A stretch of 64,000 nucleotides of DNA from Geobacteraceae bacterium (GCA_009773645.1 WSYB01000042.1:1-64000), one strand, 5' to 3'; counted from the first letter of the stretch, positions 1 to 8,895 are shown. Program-made: numbers and translations. Notes: generated by a model from the sequence alone, not told the origin.

Positions 1-38
1 AGCTTTCCCCTTATATTCGAATGCTCGGCGCTGATATG

Positions 39-91
39 CCGGGCTTCTTGAACAATGGATTGAAACGACTTTTCAAGTCGTATCAATCCTT
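39..91. repeat. Structured hairpin repeat, copy A
   Basis: A 20-bp block (39-58, beginning CCGGGCTTCTTG) is followed by a 33-bp imperfect palindrome (59-91). Bases 65-71 pair with 75-81, and outer pairs 57-63 match 83-89 around one constant A/A mismatch. A second copy lies at 54853-54905. It starts about 48 nt past the stop of the DUF2442 gene on the minus strand, has no T-run, and so is not a standard terminator. The two copies differ mainly by compensatory base-pair changes. Confidence 0.8.
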
Positions 92-138
92 ATTGGTTGG
101 GCATCTGTTTCGGGTTGGGGGTTGAAGAAGGAACGGAA

Positions 139-378
139 TCAGTGCTGAATTGATTTTCCTTCAAGATAAAGAGTATCAGCACTTAAGTCAGCCTCATTGT
201 CCCATTCGACGAAATAGCCGCCGTTGTGAATACGCCGAAACTTCTCTATATTTCGGAGTTCCGCGAATGCTTCACATTCAAGAAGCGGCTTTACATCATA
301 CCGGCGCTCTGCGCCGTCATTAAAGGCGACTTCAAGTGTCCAGTCATCGTTAGCTCTAACGGTATTTATTCTTCTCAT
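139..378 (-). CDS. DUF2442 domain protein (79 aa)
   Basis: This is a short protein of the DUF2442 type: compact alpha/beta, with the motif VAFNDGAERRYDVKPLL in its first half and a C-terminal YFVEWDNEADLSADTLY block. Its ATG overlaps the stop of the DUF4160 gene in a TAATG arrangement, so translation is very likely coupled. DUF4160/DUF2442 pairs are common on bacterial chromosomes and have been suggested to be toxin-antitoxin-like, but no activity can be read from the sequence. The family call is good; the function is unknown. Confidence 0.8.
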   Translation of the reverse strand: MRRINTVRANDDWTLEVAFNDGAERRYDVKPLLECEAFAELRNIEKFRRIHNGGYFVEWDNEADLSADTLYLEGKSIQH

Positions 379-647
379 TATTCCAGTCCTTTAATCTTGA
401 AAACGGTTTCTCCGGAGACAGCGAGTTGCCAGTCAGCAAACAAGTCATCCTGGTGAATTTCAATCCACGCTTCCACAAGCTTCCGCTTCGGTGTTGGCAG
501 TGATCCGTCAAGAATCCTGCCATCCTCTATGGCAAAGACAGCAACATCTCCTTGAAACTCAGCGTGGATATGAGGCAGGTTGTGCTGCTGATTGTCGCGA
601 TAGAACATCCTGATAATAATACCAAAGAACATTGAAATTGTAGGCAT
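378..647 (-). CDS. DUF4160 domain protein (89 aa)
   Basis: The protein contains the DUF4160 signature: MPTISMFFGIIIRMF at the start, then a HNLPHIHAEFQ block and a C-terminal GRILDGSLP region. The start at 647 is chosen because an AAGGAG ribosome site lies 7 nt upstream; the open frame runs 12 codons further without a better signal. It is the first gene of a two-gene unit, and the DUF2442 gene begins inside its stop codon. This gene order is the usual one for the pair. A toxin-antitoxin role is a hypothesis only. Confidence 0.8.
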   Translation of the reverse strand: MPTISMFFGIIIRMFYRDNQQHNLPHIHAEFQGDVAVFAIEDGRILDGSLPTPKRKLVEAWIEIHQDDLFADWQLAVSGETVFKIKGLE

Positions 648-742
648 TTTGCTTCTCCTTCTGGTTCGCTTTATTTGATTCAACCACTTGGGCGGCGACC
701 GGTGCAGTTTTAACGTGACCGATCCACTGCACTGTTGGGCGT

Positions 743-1210
743 CTACTTCCGCTCTATTGTTGGCAAAGAGGAAGAGTACCTCCGCTGAACTTCCAACTTG
801 GGTTCTTCTACTCCTTTTACCTTAAGTTCAACAACAGAAACCCTCCCGAGCACACCTTTGGGTGACCTTTCAACGGTAGCCAGAACACTCGCTGATTGAG
901 GATTTACTCCTCTTCTGTGAACGGTGATAACGGCGAGATAGCTGGCACCACAACCGGCTACGCCACAGGCACCTCCCAAACCAATAATCTTTATATTCTC
1001 TTGTTCTGGTTCTTTTGTGTTTATGCTTTGTCGAAGTCTTGAAATTTCTGATTGAACAGTAGGGCTGGCTCTGAAAGCTTCGACAACATCCGCTGGCCAA
1101 TCGTCGGCTGCTGAATTTGCTGCAGCTACTGAATGCAATAAGCCAATGCATAGCACCATCAGAAGCGTCCTCATGTTCCAAATCTTCCAGTTTTTATGCT
1201 GTATCTTCAT
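743..1210 (-). CDS. Hypothetical secreted protein (155 aa)
   Basis: No family is recognised. The N-terminus has a signal-peptide-like hydrophobic stretch (MRTLLMVLCIGLL, then SVAAANSAA as a plausible signal peptidase I site), so export to the periplasm is likely. A Gly/Cys-rich patch, GLGGACGVAGCGASYL, lies in the middle, and the rest is beta-rich. The start at 1210 is preferred because GAGG stands 6 nt upstream; the frame is open for 16 more codons. It may be a single transcription unit, as the next minus-strand gene is about 95 nt downstream. Confidence 0.55.
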   Translation of the reverse strand: MKIQHKNWKIWNMRTLLMVLCIGLLHSVAAANSAADDWPADVVEAFRASPTVQSEISRLRQSINTKEPEQENIKIIGLGGACGVAGCGASYLAVITVHRRGVNPQSASVLATVERSPKGVLGRVSVVELKVKGVEEPKLEVQRRYSSSLPTIERK

Positions 1211-1430
1211 CCCTTTCCTCATACTCGCCCAATGCCCCATTCGCGGATAGCAGTGCAACCTTTTTATACGGCGCGGAGTCGCCGAGTAAAGGGAATTTTA
1301 ATTGCGTGGATAATACGGCTTTTATGAAGTAATATCAATGGAGGAATTTCCTGAGTTTTGCTTTTCTGCTTAGGCTCTTACGACTTGAGTCTTTACAATA
1401 TATGAGCAAAAACTTCAGAAAGACATTGAT

Positions 1431-1519
1431 CACGCGACGACGCAACGACGCAACGAAAGTCTTTTAAAAAAATCTTTGATTCATGGTTTTAAAACGTTGC
1501 GTCGTCGCGTCGTTGCGTG
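1431..1519. repeat. Foldback of CGACGCAA tandem motifs
   Basis: A 25-bp arm at 1431-1455, made of repeated ACGACGCA motifs, is matched by an inverted arm at 1495-1519 with two mismatches, separated by a 39-bp AT-rich spacer. It would extrude as a long GC-rich hairpin. The whole 1211-1611 interval holds no gene I can support; this foldback is its only clear structure. Confidence 0.8.
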
Positions 1520-1611
1520 AAACAAGTTTTTTGGTTCCGGCTTCGCCGGCTTAGGGGACTGAAATCCTATGGATGAAGCCTTTCCGAGCCGTTGTGATGG
1601 CCTCCCCTCTC

Positions 1612-2343
1612 TTACTTCAACATCCCCATCAGCTCCCGCGCATTCTGCGGCGCAAAGCCGTAAGCGTCGTTGTTGAAGTAGATGAAGACGTCCCTTCCCT
1701 CCCCCAGATACCCCCGGATTCTCCGTGCATCCCGTCCCAGTTCATCCCGCGAGTAACAGCCCGCATAGTCTCCGCCATGGCCGTGCCTCCGAATATAGAC
1801 GAAATCGGCAGTTACCGGCGGCTCATCAATGAACTCGGGCCAATCGGCCATGCAGAGCCCCACGTTGTGCTCCCGGCAGAGATCGACGACATCCGCCGCA
1901 AGCCAGCTCGCGTTACGGAATTCCAGGGTGTTTCTGACCGGATACCGTGCAAGCAATTCGAGGAAAGTGCTGAGCCTCTCCAGGTTCGCGGCAAACTGTG
2001 GGGGAAACTGCCAGAGGACGACCTTGAGCTTTTCTCCGAGATGAAGGGCCGCATCGAAGAACCGATCGAGGGGCTCTGCCGGGTCGCGGAGCCGCTTCAG
2101 GTGGGTGATGAACCTGCTCCCCTTGAGGGAAAAGACAAAGCCGGACGGGGTCTCCCCGTACCACTTGTCGAAGGTTTCGGGCTTCGGGAGGCGGTAGAAG
2201 GTGACGTTCAACTCCACGGAAGAAAAGATGGTGCGGTAATACTCCAGCCATTTGCTCCGGGGTACCCCTTCCGGGTAGAAGCCCCCGCGCCAGTGCGGGT
2301 AATCGAATCCGCTGCAACCGATCTCCATATCCGCCATAAGCAT
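1612..2343 (-). CDS. DUF72 family protein (YecE-like)
   Basis: This 243-residue protein matches the DUF72/YecE family, a TIM-barrel-like fold of unknown biochemical activity. The family features seen are the opening IGCSGFDYPHWRGGFYPEG, the YRTIFSSVELNVTFYRLP strand, FVFSLKGSRFITH, LEFRNASW, and a C-terminal DVFIYFNNDAYGFAPQNA block. The length is typical. Two nearby ATGs (2343 and 2337) are both possible; the ribosome site AGGGGA fits either. It stands alone, divergent from the L,D-transpeptidase gene. Confidence 0.88.
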   Translation of the reverse strand: MLMADMEIGCSGFDYPHWRGGFYPEGVPRSKWLEYYRTIFSSVELNVTFYRLPKPETFDKWYGETPSGFVFSLKGSRFITHLKRLRDPAEPLDRFFDAALHLGEKLKVVLWQFPPQFAANLERLSTFLELLARYPVRNTLEFRNASWLAADVVDLCREHNVGLCMADWPEFIDEPPVTADFVYIRRHGHGGDYAGCYSRDELGRDARRIRGYLGEGRDVFIYFNNDAYGFAPQNARELMGMLK

Positions 2344-2358
2344 GCTTCCCCTACAACA

Positions 2359-2402
2359 TTTTGAATATTCGTGCTAATTCGTGAAAATTCGTGGCTAAAA
2401 TG
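2359..2402. repeat. Dispersed ATTCGTG-type repeat
   Basis: Three spaced copies of ATTCGTG occur in 44 bp (AATATTCGTGCTAATTCGTG and onward). A very similar run occurs at 22411-22448, and its inverted partner at 22345-22370. It lies in the gap between the divergent DUF72 and L,D-transpeptidase genes and looks like a dispersed intergenic repeat rather than an operator. Confidence 0.6.
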
Positions 2403-2511
2403 CTTTTTTCAGGATTAACGGACAATTAACAGGCAGGGTTGACATCCTTCCCCGTTTTCTGTTATGTAAAGGGGCTGTTTGCGTATAGCCTAAATAGAGG
2501 GAGTTACAAGA

Positions 2512-3327
2512 GTGTCGCGTCCATCGGGGAAGGCCATCTGCGTTTTCATTCTCTCCGTCGCACTCCTTCTGGTAACGTACGCCAGCCTTTGTGATGCGAG
2601 CCCAAAGCCCAAAAAGATACCCTCCCTTTGCAAGGTCCGCCATCCGAGCGATGATGACATAGAGTGGGAGTGCAGGCGCATTAAGTGGCGCGAGACGCCG
2701 GAGAGCCTTTTCGGGGAACAGTGGCGGGACGTGCTCAGGTTTAACAGGATGGACCGGCGCCACGCCTATCCCGGCACTTTCCTGAAGGTCCCGAAAAACC
2801 TCGACGATATCAAGGATTTCACCCCGATGCCCGCATTCTACGCCGATGCGGAGAACGAGGCGAAATTTATCCTGATAGACCTCTCGGAGCAGTTTCTCGG
2901 CGCTTACGAATTCGGTCGGCTGGTCTTTTCCTCACCCGTGGCCACGGGTGAAAAGGGGAACAGGACCCCCAGCGGTGATTTCAGAATCACTGCCTTCGAT
3001 CTAAAGCATCACTCATCGCTCTACAAGATAGAGAAGACACGCATCCCCTATCCCATGAACTACGCTCTCAGGTTTCTCATCAGCAGGAAGGGGATTTCGT
3101 TCTGGATTCACGGCCGCGATCTCCCCGGTTATCCGGCGTCCCATGGCTGCATCGGGTTATACGACGAGCCGATGCAGAAAAAGTATTACAAATCTCCGAA
3201 GGATCCGGTGCTGGAAGACGCCAGGACCCTCTACGAGTGGGCCATCTCTCCTTTTCCCGATGACGGCCGATTCCATCTCCTGAAAAACAGCCCCCGCGTA
3301 CGGATTGTTGAAAAAGCGCCGATGTAG
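2512..3327 (+). CDS. L,D-transpeptidase (YkuD domain), exported
   Basis: A hydrophobic signal segment (ICVFILSVALLLVTYA) is followed by a LysM-like stretch (about residues 45-95) and a YkuD catalytic domain. The catalytic motif is visible as FWIHGRDLPGYPASHGCIGL, with His, Ser-His-Gly and the nucleophilic Cys about two-thirds along. Such enzymes form 3-3 peptidoglycan cross-links or attach proteins to the cell wall in the periplasm. Translation starts at a GTG with a GAGGG ribosome site about 10 nt upstream. It faces sppA tail to tail. Confidence 0.9.
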   Translation: MSRPSGKAICVFILSVALLLVTYASLCDASPKPKKIPSLCKVRHPSDDDIEWECRRIKWRETPESLFGEQWRDVLRFNRMDRRHAYPGTFLKVPKNLDDIKDFTPMPAFYADAENEAKFILIDLSEQFLGAYEFGRLVFSSPVATGEKGNRTPSGDFRITAFDLKHHSSLYKIEKTRIPYPMNYALRFLISRKGISFWIHGRDLPGYPASHGCIGLYDEPMQKKYYKSPKDPVLEDARTLYEWAISPFPDDGRFHLLKNSPRVRIVEKAPM

Positions 3328-3338
3328 AAAGCTTAACC

Positions 3339-4232
3339 TCATTGCCCCGCCCCACCCAGCTCATAATTCACGCTGACCCCGCTCTCCTGCCTGGCCAGGC
3401 TCCCGATCCGGGCGGTGGTCTCTTCCACCAGCATATCCAGCAATAATTTCTTCTTCTTGGGAGGTCGGATCAGCTGCGGCTCCCCCTTGATCCCGGCCAT
3501 CTTCCCCGCCTCTTCGATGGCGTCCTGAAGGGTTCCGAGCCTGTCCACAAGCTTCAGGGCCAGGGCCTGCTCGCCGGAGAAAATCCGCCCGTCGGCCAGG
3601 CCTTTCACCTCCTCCAGTGGGAGTTTCCTTCCTTCAGCAACGGCCCTGACAAACTGCCCATGGGTGCTCTCTATCACGTTCTGCAACATGGCCTTTTCCT
3701 GGGCGCTCATTGGACGTACCGGAGAGCCGACATCCTTGTATTTACCGGTCTTGAGGGTAAACGCCTTCAAACCGACTTTCCCCATGAGACCCTCTATGTT
3801 GGAAAACTTCATGAGCACCCCGATACTCCCGGTAATGGTGCCCGGATTGGCCAAAATTTTCGTAGCCGGAGCCGCAATATAGTATCCCCCTGAAGCCGCG
3901 ATGCTTCCCATGGAAACCACCACTTTCTTTTGGGCGGCAAGCTTCTTGACCTCGTCATAAATTTCCTGGGACGGTCCCACTACACCGCCGGGAGAATCAA
4001 TGCGCAAAACAACGGCCTTCACATTTTCGTCCTTCTTGAAGTCGTGCAGTTGCTTTACGGTATCCTGGGGATCGATGATCAATCCCTTAACCTCAACCAG
4101 ACCAACCCCTCCCCCCACGACAAACGGTTTTTTTTCTCCGAGAAGGGATGTAATGACGCAAACGGACGCCACAAAAAGAAGAAAAAACAGTGCGACAATA
4201 ACGACCCCCAACCATAACCACTTTTGTTTCAT
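3339..4232 (-). CDS. sppA: Signal peptide peptidase SppA (short form)
   Basis: This is a 297-residue short (36K-type) SppA, a membrane-bound serine protease that clears cleaved signal peptides. One N-terminal transmembrane segment (LWLGVVIVALFFLLFVASVC) is followed by an S49/ClpP-like fold. VLRIDSPGGVV and SMGSIAASGGYYIA carry the nucleophilic serine region; TGKYKDVGSP holds the likely general-base lysine. A GAGGGG ribosome site precedes the ATG. Long (67K) SppA has a duplicated domain, absent here. Confidence 0.93.
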   Translation of the reverse strand: MKQKWLWLGVVIVALFFLLFVASVCVITSLLGEKKPFVVGGGVGLVEVKGLIIDPQDTVKQLHDFKKDENVKAVVLRIDSPGGVVGPSQEIYDEVKKLAAQKKVVVSMGSIAASGGYYIAAPATKILANPGTITGSIGVLMKFSNIEGLMGKVGLKAFTLKTGKYKDVGSPVRPMSAQEKAMLQNVIESTHGQFVRAVAEGRKLPLEEVKGLADGRIFSGEQALALKLVDRLGTLQDAIEEAGKMAGIKGEPQLIRPPKKKKLLLDMLVEETTARIGSLARQESGVSVNYELGGAGQ

Positions 4233-4327
4233 ATCTGCCCCTCTACGGTTGCGTTGTTACTCAACCTTTCAACAGCCTGATTAAGTACAGCCTTGATTAA
4301 AATATTTTATTTTGCTATTCTGCAAAC

Positions 4328-4807
4328 ATGAAGTTACTGATCCTCTCGGACACGCACGGCAATTATTCATTGGCAATCAGAGCCATTGCACAACAAAACG
4401 GCCACTTTGACCGGATTGTGCACTTGGGGGATGAAATGGAAGACGCCTGCATCATCGAGAAAATTATCGGCCAACCGGTTGACAAGGTCCCGGGCAATTG
4501 CGATTTTGCTGCAAAGACGCCCCGAGAGCTTTGTAAAACTTTAGCACATAAAAAAATTTTTCTTACACACGGCGACAAATATAACGTCAAAGCAGGACTT
4601 GCACAACTGCACAAAAAGGCCCTTGCAGAAAGAGCCCAGATTGTGCTTTACGGACATTCCCATGTGGCGGCAATCGAAACTATCGATGATGTGCTGTTTA
4701 TAAATCCCGGCTGTTTGCATAAGTCCTGCACCAATCCAACCTATGCCATCTTAAGCATCATTTCCGGTGAGATCTCGGCAGAGATAATTTCAGTAAACTG
4801 TGAATAG
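4328..4807 (+). CDS. YfcE/MJ0936-family metallophosphodiesterase
   Basis: This 159-residue calcineurin-like phosphoesterase has the metal ligands in order: LSDTHGN near the N-terminus, HLGDE, VPGNCDF, THGDKY and YGHSHVA, ending with NPGCLHK. Length and motif order match the small YfcE/MJ0936 group, which hydrolyse phosphodiesters with two divalent metals; the physiological substrate is not defined. The ribosome site is weak. It is a single gene divergent from sppA. Confidence 0.9.
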   Translation: MKLLILSDTHGNYSLAIRAIAQQNGHFDRIVHLGDEMEDACIIEKIIGQPVDKVPGNCDFAAKTPRELCKTLAHKKIFLTHGDKYNVKAGLAQLHKKALAERAQIVLYGHSHVAAIETIDDVLFINPGCLHKSCTNPTYAILSIISGEISAEIISVNCE

Positions 4808-4825
4808 TGGACGTAAGAACAGCTT

Positions 4826-5218
4826 TTAGCAGCCGCATCCGCAGTTATGGCAAACTTGGCGATTATGGTCTTCGGGAGGGATCGTTTCAGGGGCAAAGGC
4901 CACACGGTCCAACGCCCTTTTAATATCTTCCATGAGGTCAAGATTCTGGCTTTTACCGATAATGTGCCCCACACACAGACTGGTAAATCCGTCTGCAGGC
5001 GAAGAAATTCTCACCGCATTCAGCAGGTCCGCGTAACTGTTTATGTCGATAGTAACCGCATCGTTATCTGCGCGGCTGAGTTCGATGCCATACCGTGCCA
5101 GATCATGTGAAAGTTCCGTGAAAAACAACTGAAAAACAGAACCGGTGAGATCAACACGCCAATCGGATCTCACATGGTTTTGTCCGTAAATGGTTACCAC
5201 CATCTTCTTCCCGGCCAT
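4826..5218 (-). CDS. Hypothetical protein with Cys-rich tail
   Basis: No family is recognised in this 130-residue protein. It appears soluble, with mixed alpha/beta sequence (KKMVVTIYGQNHVRSDW at the start), and ends in a compact CHNCGCGC cluster at the extreme C-terminus, which could bind a metal or an Fe-S cluster. The ATG at 5218 is preferred because AGAGGTGG stands just upstream; a GTG three codons earlier overlaps that site. It is followed by a heptamer repeat array and a receiver gene in the same direction. Confidence 0.6.
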   Translation of the reverse strand: MAGKKMVVTIYGQNHVRSDWRVDLTGSVFQLFFTELSHDLARYGIELSRADNDAVTIDINSYADLLNAVRISSPADGFTSLCVGHIIGKSQNLDLMEDIKRALDRVAFAPETIPPEDHNRQVCHNCGCGC

Positions 5219-5256
5219 TGCTTCCACCTCTTTATTAATCTTCCAGGACAGGGATT

Positions 5257-5305
5257 TTCCCGCTTCCCGCTTCCCGCTTCCCGGTTCCCGGTTCCCGGTT
5301 CCCGC
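5257..5305. repeat. Heptamer tandem array TTCCCG(C/G) x7
   Basis: Seven exact 7-bp units TTCCCGN run from 5257 to 5305, with the last base C,C,C,G,G,G,C. The array ends directly against the stop codon of the receiver gene (5306) on the minus strand. It is the first of three arrays in the window with 7-bp periodicity (see 21405 and 24109). Confidence 0.93.
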
Positions 5306-5689
5306 TTACACCGCCGCTTTTTTCTGCAGAGAGCTGAAGATCATATCCAGCACCGCCTTCTGTTTTGCTTCATATTTATTCAACACCGCAAGGCAGGTGC
5401 CGAGCGGGAAATGTTCATGAAGATAATCCGAGTCACGCCCCGAAAGGATGACTATCCTGTTTTTGTCAATCCCCGCCCCAGTCGCATAATTGAATATCTT
5501 GACGCCATCCAGCGTCGGCATCTCCAGGTCGATCAACAGAAGGTCGAGTCCCCCCTCTTTTATGACGACCAGGGCCTCAAGCGGGTCCGTGCATGTCTCG
5601 ACCTGTAAAATCGGGTAGTACTGCCTGATATTATTACTCAATATTTTCGAATAGGTTTCATCATCATCAACTATAAGTATCTTTCCCAT
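5306..5689 (-). CDS. Single-domain response regulator (receiver)
   Basis: A 127-residue stand-alone receiver: KILIVDDDE supplies the acidic pocket, LLLIDLEMP carries the phospho-accepting Asp54, and VILSGRDS holds the conserved Ser. In place of the usual KP motif the C-terminal part reads VLNKYE, so the switch lysine is probably in that strand. The ATG at 5689 has GAGG 5 nt upstream; an open frame extends 24 codons further without a ribosome site. It is the last gene of the cytochrome-porin cluster, but a 78-nt gap leaves co-transcription open. Confidence 0.85.
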   Translation of the reverse strand: MGKILIVDDDETYSKILSNNIRQYYPILQVETCTDPLEALVVIKEGGLDLLLIDLEMPTLDGVKIFNYATGAGIDKNRIVILSGRDSDYLHEHFPLGTCLAVLNKYEAKQKAVLDMIFSSLQKKAAV

Positions 5690-5767
5690 CAAAACCTCAA
5701 ACATGGTTCGAAACCACTGGGATTGAACATATCCGGCCTGTTTCATCGCAGCCCGAGACATCGTGAG

Positions 5768-6760
5768 TCATTTCAGAATTTTAGTCGCCTCACTCAATAC
5801 ATGAAAAGGGACATGGAGGTCAAGCGCCTTGGCAGCCTTCATATTGATAATCAGCTCTACTTTTTTGGGAGTGGATATGGACATCTGCGCAGGTTTTCTG
5901 CCGCTCAGGACTTTTGCGGCGTATTCCCCGGCCAACTGCCCCTGTTCCGCAGGATTCACTTCAAGAGAAACGAGCGCCCCCTTATCAGAAGCGTCCGGCA
6001 TCTGTGAAATAACCGGTAATTGGTGTTCGGTCGCCCTGTGCACGATTTTTTCAAACCCCCGGCATCCCGCCGAGCACTCTGAGACATATACGCAGTCCAC
6101 CAGGGGGAGCATGGAGTTCAGTGCGGCATCAAGCGCGGCAGGGGAGGAAACGCTTACATCGATTACGGCAAACCCTTGCTGGGCGGCTATTCGCTTTATC
6201 TCCTTCAACTGAACCACCGACCCCGCCTCCCGGGAACTGTAAACAACCCCCATGTTCCTGATCGGTTTAAGAGCCAGCATGGTTTTGATCAATGTTGCCA
6301 TGGGAACCTTTGAGCTGACACCGGTCAGATTGCGGCCCGTGGCGGTCATGCTCCTGGATATGCCGGTTTCCACAGGGCCGTAAACATCGACAAAAACTAT
6401 CGGGATATCTTCCGCCTCACGCATGGCCGCCAGGGTCACCGGCGCACCGTAGGTGACGATTACGTCCGCGCCGATGGCATTGAATTTTCTGATACTGTTG
6501 GCCCAGGAAATCGGGTCCGGATTCGGACTCTGCATAACGATTTCCACATTGCTCTGATCGTACCCTTTCTGGGCAAGTGTTTTGACAAACGCCCGGTGGG
6601 CCTCCCTGTAACGGGGGAGATCACTGCTTATTACCGCAGCAACAAGCTTTCCCGCAGCAGAGGTCGGCACAGCGCCTAACGTCAGCATCAGGATCAGGAG
6701 TAGTGAACTGGCACATCTACATAGCATACGGGCTGCTCCGGGACATTTCATATCTACCAT
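5768..6760 (-). CDS. ABC_sub_bind-family periplasmic binding protein
   Basis: This protein belongs to the ABC substrate-binding family PF04392 (TrpX-like): an export signal (SSLLLILMLTLGAVPTSAAG), then two Rossmann-like lobes with VIVTYGAPVTLAAM, NLTGVSSKVP, MGVVYSSREAGS and VNPAEQGQLAGEYAAKVL. Family members bind small ligands, often without a dedicated transporter. The start overlaps the stop of the barrel gene by 7 nt; a second ATG 9 nt later (6751) is also possible. No permease or ATPase is adjacent, so a sensory or scaffold role in the conduit cluster is an inference. Confidence 0.85.
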   Translation of the reverse strand: MVDMKCPGAARMLCRCASSLLLILMLTLGAVPTSAAGKLVAAVISSDLPRYREAHRAFVKTLAQKGYDQSNVEIVMQSPNPDPISWANSIRKFNAIGADVIVTYGAPVTLAAMREAEDIPIVFVDVYGPVETGISRSMTATGRNLTGVSSKVPMATLIKTMLALKPIRNMGVVYSSREAGSVVQLKEIKRIAAQQGFAVIDVSVSSPAALDAALNSMLPLVDCVYVSECSAGCRGFEKIVHRATEHQLPVISQMPDASDKGALVSLEVNPAEQGQLAGEYAAKVLSGRKPAQMSISTPKKVELIINMKAAKALDLHVPFHVLSEATKILK

Positions 6761-8895
6761 TTTGCGCTTAGATAAGCCATCACGGTCTGCACCGTGCCGT
6801 CAAAGAGTGATGAATTTTTCTCGTCATAATCCCTGAAGGTGTAATCTAAGGCACAGTTGAGATTCTTGGTCAAATGGTAACCGGCCCTGGCGGAAAGAGA
6901 ACTTTCAACGGTCCTGATACGGGAAATATCCTTGATTCCGCCGGTATCGGAACCGGCAACGGGCGCAATGAATGCCGGTTCAAACTCGGAAAAGGAGCGG
7001 ATCTGCTGCAGGGCCAGGGAGAGGTCCAGCTTCTCATCAAAGTGATATAGGCCGTTTATGGAGACCAACTGTGCCTGTGTCTCGTAATTGGTGGCGTCAC
7101 GGGAACCCGTATTTACAACGGTAAAGAACACTCCCTGATCGATCCTGCTTCGGAGGAGACTGTAACTGCCGGTAATGGTAAACCTCTCAAATGGGGTGAA
7201 CCAGAGACTTGCGGTAAAGTTGTTCGCCCTTCTGTCTCTGGAAAGTGGAGGCGAATCCGCATTGAATTCGAAGGTGGGCTGGGGGGATGGCGGGAGAGGT
7301 GACAAGAAGGTCAAGATGGACCTGTCGATCCGGTCGTTCAGCTCCCGGACGATCTGGTAATTGGCGTTCCCCCCCCAGCGGTTCAGGCTGTTGTATGAGG
7401 CCAGCAGCTGTCCTTCATGCTTTTCGCCAAAGGAATTGCCGTAGGAAGGATGATCGGTGGCGCTGTAACCGTAGAGCGCCTTCAGCTTGAGGCCTTTGAG
7501 GGGGCGGCTTAAAACGGAAAACGTCCCCCTATGAGTTTCGGAATTTTCCGGCAGGTGCTTCCACGTCAACAGGATATTGTCATTATGGACGTTGTCCCGG
7601 TGCAGGAACGTCCCTTTGTATTCTCCCTTGAATGTCAGGAGATTGTGCGGCCTCGCGGAGAATGTGGCCGTTATTACATCCTTACGGGTGTCAAGAGAAG
7701 GTCTGGCCTCTACTGTCGACGGCACCGCAAAACTACTGGAAATGACGGCAGGATTATTGTTGTCCACCTCCTGCAGCCTGTATTTAAGGGCCAGAGTGAA
7801 TTCCTTGCATGGTGTATAGATAAAATCGCCCGCCGCATTTTGCAGGATGGCGAAAGTCTGGTCCGCCCCTCGTATGTCCGACAGCCCGGAAAGGTTTTCC
7901 CGCTTGCCGTACGTGTAAGAGGCAGCCCCTACGATCCCGTCGGCCAACGATGTGTGAAGCTTTACGGTATGAGAAAAAAAGCGGCTGTCCGGATCTTCGT
8001 TGTGCTGCTGTAAACCCGAAGTTGTGTCGAAATTAAGCCGCCGCGTAAGAGTGCTGGTCCGGCCGGAAAACTGGTCGCGCATGATGCCTGCATTGTCCTC
8101 AAACTGCCTGATCCGGAAGGTGTAAATCAGGTCAACCGGGCCGAGATGGGTGTCAAAACCGGCGGTCCCTTCGTGGGTCTGACGGTCAACCGCTCTCGCC
8201 CTGGAGAATATGGTGTTCGAAGTTCCTTCAAAGGCTTGATCTGCGAAGATGAGCTGACGGCTTCCCTCTTTGAAAAGACGCCAGTAGCCCAGATTGAGGT
8301 GGAAAGGATAGTTGTGAATTTTGTAACGGAACGTTGCGAGGTCCTGTTCGACCCTGATGCCGAGGGGAGCTGCAGTATCGATCGATGCGTTGTAGGAAGC
8401 GGTGCCTAAATTGAAAGGGGAAGGGGAAAACAACTCCTCACGATCCAGATTATGGAACAGCGATTCGGTGCGCAGATGGAAGCGGTAATCTCCGGCGTAG
8501 TCAAAAAGGAGATCGCCGCGGTAATCCTTGTCGTTTAAAAAGCTCCCTTCCAGCCCGTATTTGAGGTCTTTGCCAAGTCTGTTGTAATAAGCGCCCAGAA
8601 CCGGATTTGAATGGAGATATTCATATTCCGCCGCCCGCCCTCCAAAAGAATCAACAGTTAAAAACCTGTACCCCGCAAACCCCCCGAACAAGGTGTGGGT
8701 CTCAATCTTCACCTCCGACGGCGCCTCCTCTTCAACCAGGAGCTCACCCGATTCATCCCCTTCATCCGGCGCTAAAGCCGCACGCACGGCTTCTTCAGCA
8801 GCAACCTTTTCTTCGGCCAATACCGGCAAGGCGGTGATTATTAAAAGGAACATCGATACAGCAAATCTGTAGACGAGGTCAATGCGATTAATCAC
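6754..8895 (-). CDS. Outer-membrane beta-barrel (MtrB/PioB-like porin)
   Basis: A 713-residue exported protein has a signal peptide (FAVSMFLLIITALPVLAEE), an acidic linker, then alternating aromatic/hydrophobic strands throughout, ending YLSAKW as outer-membrane barrels do. Size and placement next to a multihaem cytochrome fit the MtrB/PioB group, which sheathes a periplasmic-side cytochrome across the outer membrane. The CXXC near the start of Shewanella MtrB is absent. The GTG at 8895 is chosen because AAGGAG lies 7 nt upstream; a TTG at 8901 overlaps that site. Assignment rests on architecture and neighbourhood, not on recognised motifs. Confidence 0.75.
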   Translation of the reverse strand: MINRIDLVYRFAVSMFLLIITALPVLAEEKVAAEEAVRAALAPDEGDESGELLVEEEAPSEVKIETHTLFGGFAGYRFLTVDSFGGRAAEYEYLHSNPVLGAYYNRLGKDLKYGLEGSFLNDKDYRGDLLFDYAGDYRFHLRTESLFHNLDREELFSPSPFNLGTASYNASIDTAAPLGIRVEQDLATFRYKIHNYPFHLNLGYWRLFKEGSRQLIFADQAFEGTSNTIFSRARAVDRQTHEGTAGFDTHLGPVDLIYTFRIRQFEDNAGIMRDQFSGRTSTLTRRLNFDTTSGLQQHNEDPDSRFFSHTVKLHTSLADGIVGAASYTYGKRENLSGLSDIRGADQTFAILQNAAGDFIYTPCKEFTLALKYRLQEVDNNNPAVISSSFAVPSTVEARPSLDTRKDVITATFSARPHNLLTFKGEYKGTFLHRDNVHNDNILLTWKHLPENSETHRGTFSVLSRPLKGLKLKALYGYSATDHPSYGNSFGEKHEGQLLASYNSLNRWGGNANYQIVRELNDRIDRSILTFLSPLPPSPQPTFEFNADSPPLSRDRRANNFTASLWFTPFERFTITGSYSLLRSRIDQGVFFTVVNTGSRDATNYETQAQLVSINGLYHFDEKLDLSLALQQIRSFSEFEPAFIAPVAGSDTGGIKDISRIRTVESSLSARAGYHLTKNLNCALDYTFRDYDEKNSSLFDGTVQTVMAYLSAKW

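Noticed and set aside
660-745. attC-like site with GCCCAAC and GTTGAAT boxes beside the DUF4160 gene
   Set aside because: The two outer boxes fit the loose R''/R' consensus, but the inner L boxes do not pair, and no integron integrase is in the window. The GTTGGGC near 96 also lacks a partner.
1573-2364. Long plus-strand open frame of 263 codons opposite the DUF72 gene
   Set aside because: It is the antisense of a clear DUF72 family gene in GC-rich DNA; its product has no family likeness and no ribosome site.
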